NCBI RefSeq assembly: GCF_900103975.1
Contig: NZ_FNIR01000013.1
Span: 62,001-126,000 of the forward strand
Length of the DNA stretch: 64,000 nt
DNA from: Klenkia soli
Lineage (GTDB): Bacteria > Actinomycetota > Actinomycetes > Mycobacteriales > Geodermatophilaceae
Direction of reading: 5' to 3'
Each line of letters opens with the position of its first letter. The first letter of the stretch is position 1. The translations under genes and the position numbers were made by a program. Below the pieces are notes generated by a model. That model made no database searches and was not told where the DNA came from. It was given only the letters and a program-made list of their open reading frames with translations. Below are positions 8,026-15,250 of this stretch, piece by piece.

Positions 8026-8582
8026 GGGTTCTCGGTGGCCGCCGCGTCGGCCAGGTGGATCAGCCGCAGCCGGGCCGACGTGCTCACCGTCGACATCCGG
8101 TCCAGCACCACCACCCGGTCGCAGTACTCGGCCTCCAGCCGGGCGACCTCCTCGGCGGTGTAGGTGTCGGCGGTGGCCACCAGCACGGCCGGGCGCACCG
8201 CCTTGATCAGCGCCCACTGCTCGTGCTCGACGTGCTTGAGGGTCACGATGCCCACCCCGCGCTGGTGGGTGACCATGCGCAGCCGCTCCATCTCGGGGAC
8301 GGCGGGCCGGCTGGGCCCCTTGCGCCGGCGGACCTTCTCGTCGCTGTCCACGCCGACGATGAGGAACCCGCCCAGGGACCGGGCGTGCTCGAGGTAGCGG
8401 CTGTGGCCCTCGTGGATCATGTCGAACGAGCCGCTGGTCAGCACCACGCGGAGGCCCAGGGTCTTCAGCGCCGAGCTCATGGCGGCCAGCCGGTCGAGGT
8501 CGTCGACGAAGCGTTCCTCGAAGTGCGACGCGTCCTGGAACAGGTCGCTGTAGAGCCGGCCCGGCTCGGGGTTCCCGGTCAC
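8022..8582 (-). CDS. Adenylyl/cytidylyltransferase-like protein (HldE C-domain/TagD type)
   Basis: A 186-residue protein with the nucleotidyltransferase core: the strand VVLTSGSFDMIHEGH carries HEGH at residues 57-60 (HxGH, ATP/CTP binding), followed by LIVGVDSDEKV, the usual second strand. A ~40-residue N-terminal extension precedes the core. The canonical C-terminal ISSTxIR motif is replaced by STVSTSARLRL. Family members activate sugar phosphates, glycerol phosphate or phosphopantetheine by transfer of NMP. Tight coupling to a deaminase suggests a joint nucleotide-linked reaction, which is inference. The GTG start follows a leaderless -10 (TAGCCT, 8594-8589). Confidence 0.8.
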   Translation of the reverse strand: MTGNPEPGRLYSDLFQDASHFEERFVDDLDRLAAMSSALKTLGLRVVLTSGSFDMIHEGHSRYLEHARSLGGFLIVGVDSDEKVRRRKGPSRPAVPEMERLRMVTHQRGVGIVTLKHVEHEQWALIKAVRPAVLVATADTYTAEEVARLEAEYCDRVVVLDRMSTVSTSARLRLIHLADAAATENP

Positions 8583-8588
8583 GCGGCG

Positions 8589-8609
8589 AGGCTACCGGTC
8601 GGCGAGGAT
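8589..8609. promoter_or_regulatory. Compact divergent leaderless promoters
   Basis: Only 34 bp separate the two divergent start codons (8582 - and 8617 +). TAGCCT on the minus strand (8594-8589) stands 6 nt before the minus GTG, and GAGGAT on the plus strand (8604-8609) stands 7 nt before the plus ATG. Both fit TANNNT at positions 2 and 6. The -35 regions would overlap the opposing promoter, so the genes may interfere with one another. Confidence 0.5.
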
Positions 8610-8616
8610 GGGTCCC

Positions 8617-9834
8617 ATGAGCGAGCGCGCGCACGATCTGGTCCTGTTCGGTGCCAGCGGGTTCGTCGGGAAGCTGGTGGCCGAGTACCTGGCCGAGCAC
8701 GCCCCCGAGGGTGCGCGGATCGCGCTGGCCGGCCGCACCCGGGCCAAGGTCGAGGTGGTCCGCGCCGGGCTGCCCGAGCGTGGCCGGAGCTGGCCGGTGC
8801 TGGTCGCCGACTCCGCCGACCCCGCCGCGCTGGCCGAGCTGGCCGGCAGCACGCGCGCCGTCGTCACCACCGTCGGGCCCTACGCCCGGTACGGGCTGCC
8901 CCTGGTCGAGGCCTGCGCCCGGGCCGGCACGCACTACGCCGACCTGACCGGCGAGGTGCTCTTCGTGCGGGACGCCGTCGACGCCACCGACGCGCTCGCC
9001 CGGGAGACCGGGGCGAGGATCGTGCACGCCTGCGGCTACGACTCGATCCCCTCCGACCTCGCGGTCGCCGAGCTGGCCCGACGGGCCGCCGCCGACGGCG
9101 CCGGCGGCCTCACCGACGTGCAGACGGTGGCCACGGCCAAGGGCGGGTTCTCCGGCGGCACGATCGACTCGATGCGCGCCCAGGTCGCCGCGATCAAGGA
9201 GCGACCCGAGCTGCGCCGGGTGGCCGGCCACCCCTACGCCCTCAGCCCCGACCGGGCAGCCGAGCCCGCCACCCGGCAGCCCCGCGACGCGTCGACGCCC
9301 TCCCGCACCGCGGACGGTCGCTGGGTCGCCCCGTTCGTCATGGCCTCGTTCAACACCCGGGTCGTGCGGCGCAGCAACGCGCTGCAGGACTTCGCCTACG
9401 GGCGCGGGTTCTCCTACGGCGAGGTGATGGCCACGGGCACGGGCATCGGCGGCGCGGTCGCCGCCGGCGCGGTCACCGGTGGGCTGCTCGCCGGCGTCTC
9501 GGCCATGGCGTTCGGACCCACCGCGGCGCTGCTGGACCGGGTGCTGCCGGCGCCCGGCGAGGGCCCGGACGCCGCGACCCGGGCGAAGGGCTTCTTCCGC
9601 ATGGTCACCACGGGGACGACGGAGTCCGGCCGGCGCTACCGCTCGGTCGCCGCCGGGAAGGGCGACCCGGGGTACGCGGCGACCGCGGTGATGCTCGGCG
9701 AGGCGGGGTTGTCGCTGGCCCTGGACGACCTGCCCGACCGCGCCGGCTCGCTCACCCCGGCCACCGCCTTGGGCACCGTGCTGGTCGACCGCCTGCGCGC
9801 GGCCGGCCACACCTACGAGGTCACCGAGCTGTGA
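8617..9834 (+). CDS. Saccharopine dehydrogenase-like NAD(P)-binding oxidoreductase (trans-acting enoyl reductase type)
   Basis: A 405-residue protein. The N-terminal Rossmann motif is LVLFGASGFVGKLVAEYL (G-x-x-G-x-x-G), followed by LAGRTRAKVEVV for the cofactor ribose. A conserved CGYDSIPSDLA block lies in the middle, and a hydrophobic Gly/Ala-rich segment near 270-305 could associate with membrane. This matches the saccharopine-dehydrogenase-like family that includes the mycobacterial trans-acting enoyl reductase Rv2953; lipid-related reductions are the known role there. The ATG at 8617 is chosen over ATG 8608 because GAGG ends directly against the latter. It overlaps the next gene by 4 bp. 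Confidence 0.85.
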   Translation: MSERAHDLVLFGASGFVGKLVAEYLAEHAPEGARIALAGRTRAKVEVVRAGLPERGRSWPVLVADSADPAALAELAGSTRAVVTTVGPYARYGLPLVEACARAGTHYADLTGEVLFVRDAVDATDALARETGARIVHACGYDSIPSDLAVAELARRAAADGAGGLTDVQTVATAKGGFSGGTIDSMRAQVAAIKERPELRRVAGHPYALSPDRAAEPATRQPRDASTPSRTADGRWVAPFVMASFNTRVVRRSNALQDFAYGRGFSYGEVMATGTGIGGAVAAGAVTGGLLAGVSAMAFGPTAALLDRVLPAPGEGPDAATRAKGFFRMVTTGTTESGRRYRSVAAGKGDPGYAATAVMLGEAGLSLALDDLPDRAGSLTPATALGTVLVDRLRAAGHTYEVTEL

Positions 9835-10310
9835 GCGTGCGCCGCGCCGAGGAGGCCGACCTGCCGCTGCTGGCCGACGTCGAACGGGCGGCGGACCAGC
9901 TCTTCGTCCCGCTGGGCATGACCGACTTCCCGCCGCCGGCCACCCCGGCGCAGCGGGCGCAGGCGTGGCGTGTGCTGGTCGAGGGCCGACCGCCGCGGGG
10001 TTTCGCCGTCCTGGAGCTGGTCGACGGCGCGGTGCACCTGGAGCAGTTGTCGGTCGACCCCGCCCACGGCCGGCAGGGCATCGGGGCCGGGCTGCTCGAG
10101 GCGACCGTCGAGCAGGCGCGGGAGCACGGTGCCGACCGGGTCACGCTGTGCACCTACGCCGACGTCGCCTGGAACGGGCCGTTCTACGCCCGGCACGGGT
10201 TCGTCGAGATCACCGACCCGACCCCCGGCCTGGCCCTGCTGCTGGCCCACGAGGTCGACCTCGGTCTGGACCGGTACGGTCGCCGCGCGGCGATGGAGCG
10301 CCGGCTCTGA
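9831..10310 (+). CDS. GNAT-family N-acetyltransferase
   Basis: A 159-residue acetyl-CoA-dependent acyltransferase. The signature motif A is VDPAHGRQGIGAGLLEATV (R/Q-x-x-G-x-G/A pyrophosphate loop), preceded by a strand VHLEQLSV and followed by FYARHGF, the typical C-terminal helix-strand of the fold. The GTG overlaps the stop of the upstream reductase (GTGA), so the two are cotranslated. The acceptor substrate cannot be predicted. Confidence 0.88.
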   Translation: MSVRRAEEADLPLLADVERAADQLFVPLGMTDFPPPATPAQRAQAWRVLVEGRPPRGFAVLELVDGAVHLEQLSVDPAHGRQGIGAGLLEATVEQAREHGADRVTLCTYADVAWNGPFYARHGFVEITDPTPGLALLLAHEVDLGLDRYGRRAAMERRL

Positions 10311-10330
10311 GCCTTGCCCCTGAGGTGGGG

Positions 10331-11812
10331 TCAGGCGTCGCCGCGGCGGACGACCCGCCCGGGGAGGGCGTCGAGCACGACCTCGCCGTCGCGCACCACC
10401 GGGGTGCCGGCGACGAGGACGTGCTGGAAGCCGCTGCTGGGTGCCAGCGCGGTGTAGGTGGCCCGGTCGGTCACGGTGGCCGGGTCGAACACCACCAGGT
10501 CGGCGTCGGCGCCGACCTGCACCCGGCCCTTGCGGCGCATCGCCGGGACGGCCGCCTCCAGCAGCTGGGCCGGGAGCAGGGAGGACCGGCGGAGGGCCTC
10601 GGTGAGGCCGAGGACCCCTCGCTCGCGGACCAGCCAGCGCAGCGTCCGCGCGTAGGACCCCGCGGTGCGCGGGTGGGTGACCGCGTCGGCCGGGGGTGGC
10701 CAGACGTCGGGCACGGCGGCGCCGCCGGGACCGACCAGCGGCATCGCGTCGGTGGCCACCGCGGTGTCGGGCAGCAGGAACGAGCGCTCGAGCAGGGCGA
10801 GGTCACCGGCGTCCTCCTCGTCGAGCATGTGCACCACGACCAGGCCGCCGGGGTCGGTGGCCCGGAGGTGGGTCAGCTGCGCGGCGTCGGCGATCCGCTC
10901 GCCGGTGGCCAGCCAGGTGATCGACGACGGGGTCAGCCGCATGCGGTGCAGCGCCTCGGGGGCCAGGAACGCCGCGCCGACCACCGTGGAGCCCGCGCCG
11001 TACGGGTAGGCCTCGGTGCTCACCCGTACGCCCTCGCCCCGGGCGGTCTCCACCGCGGCGGCGACCTCGTCGAGCATCCGGTTCGAGGTGGAGTTCACGT
11101 GGCACATGTGCATGTGCGCGCCGGTGCCGGCGGCCGCGGCGATGACCTCCAGCGCGCCCTCGAGAGAGGTCCCGGGCTCCTCGGTGGAGATGAACCGCGT
11201 GTGGGTGAAGGTGGGCACCCCGCGGCGGGCGGCCAGCCCGGCCAGCCGGAAGTACTCGGCGCGGCCGCTGTCGGGCGCGTAGCCGACCAGGCAGCCGATG
11301 CCCAGCGCACCCTCGTCGAGGGCGTCGTCGAGCAGGCCGAGGATGCGGTCGACCTCGGCGTCGGTGGCCGGACCCCGCCACCGGGGCCCGTTCTGGAACT
11401 GCCCGAACAGGTCGAGGCTGAGGTCGCCGTCCCCGGGCAACGGGACGCCGTCCAGCACGTGCATGCGCGCGTCGGTCCAGGCCGCGGAGAACCCGACGTT
11501 CACCGGACGGCCCTCGGCCTCGGCGCGTGCGCAGGCCAGCCCCACCGGCAGCGCCCCGGCCTCCAGCTCCAGGGCCGTGGTCACGCCGTCCATCGCCTGC
11601 AGGCGGAGACCGGTGAGCGACTGGGCGTGGCTGTGCAGGTCGACGAACCCCGCCGTGACCACCTGGCCCGACACGTCCCACACCTGCCGGCCCGGGGGCA
11701 CCTCCTCGCTCACCGCGGTGACGGTGCCCCCGGTGATGCCCACGGCCCGGACGCCGTCCAGGCCGGTCTCCGGGTCGACCACCCGGCCGCCGACCAGCAC
11801 CAGGTCGTGCAT
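10331..11812 (-). CDS. N-acyl-D-amino-acid deacylase (D-aminoacylase)-type amidohydrolase
   Basis: A 493-residue metal-dependent amidohydrolase. The N-terminal strand set (DLVLVGGRVVDPETGLDG) leads into GFVDLHSHAQS with the HxH metal ligands. Later metal/catalytic histidines are visible in FTHTRF and HMHMCHVNS, and the chain returns to the beta-sandwich at VGADADLVVFDPATV. This order matches the D-aminoacylase/N-acyl-D-glutamate deacylase group, which frees D-amino acids from N-acyl forms. The ATG overlaps the stop of the upstream fusion gene (ATGA). It lies across a divergent promoter from the peptide-import operon, supporting a D-amino-acid theme. Confidence 0.88.
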   Translation of the reverse strand: MHDLVLVGGRVVDPETGLDGVRAVGITGGTVTAVSEEVPPGRQVWDVSGQVVTAGFVDLHSHAQSLTGLRLQAMDGVTTALELEAGALPVGLACARAEAEGRPVNVGFSAAWTDARMHVLDGVPLPGDGDLSLDLFGQFQNGPRWRGPATDAEVDRILGLLDDALDEGALGIGCLVGYAPDSGRAEYFRLAGLAARRGVPTFTHTRFISTEEPGTSLEGALEVIAAAAGTGAHMHMCHVNSTSNRMLDEVAAAVETARGEGVRVSTEAYPYGAGSTVVGAAFLAPEALHRMRLTPSSITWLATGERIADAAQLTHLRATDPGGLVVVHMLDEEDAGDLALLERSFLLPDTAVATDAMPLVGPGGAAVPDVWPPPADAVTHPRTAGSYARTLRWLVRERGVLGLTEALRRSSLLPAQLLEAAVPAMRRKGRVQVGADADLVVFDPATVTDRATYTALAPSSGFQHVLVAGTPVVRDGEVVLDALPGRVVRRGDA

Positions 11813-14800
11813 CAGCCGACCTTGGGGTTGGCCCGCACCCCGTAGTGCACGTACTCGCTGCCGTCGGGCAGGGCGTAGAAGGTCACCGCCATCCAGCTCT
11901 CCTGGCCCGGGGGCTGGGCGCAGAACAGGCCGTCGGCGACCGCGTGCAGGGTCAGCTCCTCGGGGGAGTGGCCGGGGGCGTCGGCGAGCGGGCCGGTGGG
12001 CACCATGCGCAGCACCAGCCCGCCGTCGCGCTCGCTGACCTCGGTGCGCACCGAGCTGCGCTCGTAGGTGCCGGTCCACCGCGCGAGGTCGAGCTCGGGC
12101 GCGGGGTCGGCCGGCTGGATCTGGTCGGCCATCGTGACCCCGGCCAGCTCGGACACGACCTCGCCGACCAGCGCGCGGAACAGGTCGGCGGTGTGGCCGC
12201 CGTTGGTCAGCAGGACGACGACCAGCCCGGCGTCGGGCACGACCCGCAGGTAGGCGTTCTGCCCGAAGGTGGTGCCGTCGTGGCCGTAAAGCCGCTGGCC
12301 TTCCCAGCCGAAGCGGATCCAGCCCAGGCCCCAGGAGTCCGCGCCCAGGGTGTGGGTGTCGGGCAGCTGGGTCTGCTCGGCCTGCATGTCCGCGGCGGTG
12401 CTCCCCGACAGCAGCGGGGCGCCGCCGGTCAGGTGCGCCCGGGCGAAGGTGGTGACGTCGCGGGCCGAGGCGTTGATCAGCCCGGCCGGCCCGGCCGAGC
12501 GGGGCAGCAGGAAGGTGGTGACCGGCTCGAACGGCTGGTCGGGGCCCTCGCTCACGTGGCCGACCGCGACCCGGTGCAGGATCGCCTCCTCGGGCAGCGT
12601 CGAGGTGCGGGTCAGGCCCAGCGGCTCGACGACCCGCTCGCGCAGCACGGCGTCCCACGTCGTCCCGGTGAGCACCTCGACCACGCGGCCGGCCAGGCTG
12701 AACCCGGAGTTGCAGTAGGAGAAGGTCGCGCCCAGCGGGTGGTTCTGCTGGACCTCCGCCAAGGCGGCCACATACCTCTCGAGCACGTCGTCGCCGCGGC
12801 CGGTGTCGGTGAACACGTCGCCGTCGATGCCGCTGGTGTGGGTGAGCAGGTGCCGCATCGTCACCTGCTTCGTGACGTCCGGGTCGCCCAGCGCCAGGTC
12901 GGGCAGCACCTCGACCAGCGGGGCGTCGAGGTCCAGCTTCCCCTCCTCGACCAGCTGCATGACCAGGGTCGCCGTCCAGACCTTGGAGATCGAGCCGATC
13001 TGGAACACCGAGTCGGTGGTCACCTCGACGCCGGTGGCGGTGTTGAGCACGCCGGTGGCGGCCTCGACGAGCTCGTCGTCGGCGCCGTCACGGCCCAGCC
13101 GCAGGATCGCCAGGGTCGCCCCGGGCACCTGGTGGGCCGCGGCGAGGGAGTCCAGGCGCTGCTGCCAGTGCGCGCCGTCCAGCGGGGGAGTGGTCACGTG
13201 CTGCTCCGTCCAGTCGATGATCCGCCGGCTGAGGTCGGCCCGGTGGCTGGGCCGGCCGTCGACGACGAACAGGTGGGAGGCCCCCGGGTAGAGGACCAGC
13301 TCGGTGGGCACCCCGCGGCTGCGCAGGGCGGTGAACCACAGCTCGGCCTGCCCGGCCGGGCAGCGCTCGTCCGCGGCGCCGTGCACCACCAGCGTGGGGG
13401 TGGTGACCGCGCCGACCCGGGTCCACGGGTTGACCTCGGCCAGCGCGGCGCGGTCGGTCACCGGGTCGGGCCACTCCAGGCCGCCCAGCAGCGGGCCGAC
13501 GTCGGAGGTGCCCCACATGCCCGTGAGGTCGGCGACCACGCCGCCGGCCACGGCCGCGGCGAACCGGTCGGTGCGCCCGGTCAGCCAGCAGGTCAGGAAA
13601 CCGCCGTAGGAGTAGCCGGTCAGCGCCAGCCGGTCGGGGTCGGCGACGCCCTCGGCGACCAGGGCGTCCAGCGGCTCCAGCACGTCGCGCTCGTCGGCGA
13701 GCCCCCAGCGGCCGACGGCGGCGGTGTGGTGGTCGAGGCCGTAGCCGTCGCTGCCGCGGATGTCCAGCAGCAGCACCGACCAGCCCCGGCCGGCCAGCAC
13801 CTGGTGGTAGGGGTGGATCGCGTCGGCGGCCGGGGTCCAGGCGTTGTGCGGGCCGCCGTGCACGTCGACCAGCAGCGGGCCGGGGCCGGTCACGGCGGGG
13901 TCGCGCAGCAGCCAGCCGTGCACGGTGCGCCCGTCGGAGACGGTGAAGGTGCGCGCCTGCGGCGCGACGAGGGCCACGCCCGGCAGGGCGGCGGCGGTGT
14001 GCCGGGTCAGCCGCACCGGCGCACCCCCGGACAGCGGGACGACGGCCACCTCGCCGAAGGTGGTGGGGTCGGCCAGCACGACCGCGGCGACGTCGGCCCC
14101 GGCGGCCACCGCGAGGCCGGAGACCACGACGTCGTCCCCGCCGACCAGCCCCTCCGGCGCCCCGGAGCCGTCGACCGGGGCGGCCACGACGTGGGTGCAG
14201 CCGTGGTCGCGGATGCAGAACACGACCCGGCGACCGTCCGGGGTGAGCTGCGCCGGCCCGCCCGGGTAGCCGGGGCCGCCGGGCATGACGTTGCGGTCGA
14301 GCACCGCGGCCAGGTCGGTGACGCGGCCGCCGTCCAGCGGCACCCGGAGCAGCTGGGTGTGCCCGACCTCGACCCGCTGCTGCCCGCTCACCAGCAGGAC
14401 GTCGTCCGGGGCCCAGACGACCGGGCCGGCGACGCCCTCGGCCGGGCCCACCTGCTCGGGCTGCCCGCCCGTGACCGGCACGACGTGCACCGCGGAACGC
14501 CCGGTCAGGTCGGGGTCCGGGCCGGTGGGGGCGCCGAAGGCCAGCCGCCGGCCGTCGGGGGACCACGCGGGGGCGCCGACGTGCCGGTCGCCGGAGGTCA
14601 CCTGCCGCACCTCGCCGCTGGCCCGGTCGAGCACGTGCACCTGGCTGCGCACCTCGCCGAGGTGGCCCGCGCCGTCGGCCTTCCAGCCGAGCCGGGTGGT
14701 CACCAGCGGGGCGTGCTCGTCGGGGGTGCCGGCCGGGTGCACCGGGGCGGTGAAGGCCAGCGCGCCGCCGTCCGGGCGCCACACCGGGGCACCGGCCCCC

Positions 14801-15132
14801 AGGGGGAGGTCGGTGACCCGCTCGGGCTCGCCGCCGGTCATCGGCAGCAGGTGCAGCTGGGCGGGCGCCCCGTCGGCGGCCCGCAGGAACGCCAGCACCG
14901 CGCCGTCGGGGGAGAAGGTGGGCGCGGTGTCCGCCGGGCCGTGCGTCAGCGGGGTCGGCGCGGCCCACCCGTCGCCGTCGGCGCGGACGACCCACAGGCA
15001 GCGCCGGTCGACGTCGGCCCCGGTGTCGGTGGTGCGCAGGACGTAGACGACGGTGCGGCCGTCGGGGGCGATGGCCGGCTCCGCGGGCAGGGCGAACGCG
15101 GCCAGGTCGGCGAGCTGCAGCGGGCGGGCCAT
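11812..15132 (-). CDS. Fusion of S9 prolyl-oligopeptidase-type peptidase and class-C beta-lactamase-like serine hydrolase
   Basis: A single 1106-residue chain with two complete serine hydrolase modules. Residues ~1-400 are WD40/TolB-like repeats (recurrent SPDG, LTPDGRR). About 400-650 are the S9 catalytic domain: oxyanion HGGPHN, nucleophile Ser508 in GYSYGG, Asp in GAADERCP, His in GASHLF. About 665-1106 are a serine beta-lactamase/D-aminopeptidase-type domain: Ser714-Ile-Ser-Lys717 (SxxK), Tyr-Cys-Asn (YxN) and His-Asp-Gly (HxG). No signal peptide is evident, so it probably acts in the cytoplasm on imported peptides. The hydrolase half is clearly paralogous to the divergent gene at 15251. 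The ATG at 15132 has CACGAT 6 nt upstream (15144-15139). Confidence 0.9.
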   Translation of the reverse strand: MARPLQLADLAAFALPAEPAIAPDGRTVVYVLRTTDTGADVDRRCLWVVRADGDGWAAPTPLTHGPADTAPTFSPDGAVLAFLRAADGAPAQLHLLPMTGGEPERVTDLPLGAGAPVWRPDGGALAFTAPVHPAGTPDEHAPLVTTRLGWKADGAGHLGEVRSQVHVLDRASGEVRQVTSGDRHVGAPAWSPDGRRLAFGAPTGPDPDLTGRSAVHVVPVTGGQPEQVGPAEGVAGPVVWAPDDVLLVSGQQRVEVGHTQLLRVPLDGGRVTDLAAVLDRNVMPGGPGYPGGPAQLTPDGRRVVFCIRDHGCTHVVAAPVDGSGAPEGLVGGDDVVVSGLAVAAGADVAAVVLADPTTFGEVAVVPLSGGAPVRLTRHTAAALPGVALVAPQARTFTVSDGRTVHGWLLRDPAVTGPGPLLVDVHGGPHNAWTPAADAIHPYHQVLAGRGWSVLLLDIRGSDGYGLDHHTAAVGRWGLADERDVLEPLDALVAEGVADPDRLALTGYSYGGFLTCWLTGRTDRFAAAVAGGVVADLTGMWGTSDVGPLLGGLEWPDPVTDRAALAEVNPWTRVGAVTTPTLVVHGAADERCPAGQAELWFTALRSRGVPTELVLYPGASHLFVVDGRPSHRADLSRRIIDWTEQHVTTPPLDGAHWQQRLDSLAAAHQVPGATLAILRLGRDGADDELVEAATGVLNTATGVEVTTDSVFQIGSISKVWTATLVMQLVEEGKLDLDAPLVEVLPDLALGDPDVTKQVTMRHLLTHTSGIDGDVFTDTGRGDDVLERYVAALAEVQQNHPLGATFSYCNSGFSLAGRVVEVLTGTTWDAVLRERVVEPLGLTRTSTLPEEAILHRVAVGHVSEGPDQPFEPVTTFLLPRSAGPAGLINASARDVTTFARAHLTGGAPLLSGSTAADMQAEQTQLPDTHTLGADSWGLGWIRFGWEGQRLYGHDGTTFGQNAYLRVVPDAGLVVVLLTNGGHTADLFRALVGEVVSELAGVTMADQIQPADPAPELDLARWTGTYERSSVRTEVSERDGGLVLRMVPTGPLADAPGHSPEELTLHAVADGLFCAQPPGQESWMAVTFYALPDGSEYVHYGVRANPKVG

Positions 15133-15250
15133 GCCCGGATCGTGCCGCCGCGGTGCCGGTACTGGTTCGTCCGACACGACGAACGGGGTGCCGCCGGTTC
15201 GGCCGCGCGGACGAACGGCAGCTCGCCCGGCGCCCCTAGCGTCCACCGCC
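15133..15250. promoter_or_regulatory. Divergent promoter with GTTCGTC/GACGAAC inverted repeat
   Basis: The 118-bp gap serves both the fusion gene (-) and the stand-alone hydrolase (+). A perfect 7-bp inverted repeat occupies 15165-15171 and 15178-15184 (6-nt spacer). A third copy of GACGAAC lies at 15210-15216, 32 bp further on (about three helical turns). -10-like hexamers: CACGAT on the minus strand (15144-15139) and TAGCGT on the plus strand (15237-15242, 8 nt before the ATG). The repeat is a candidate operator controlling both directions, perhaps for the PucR protein at 25141. Confidence 0.45.
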
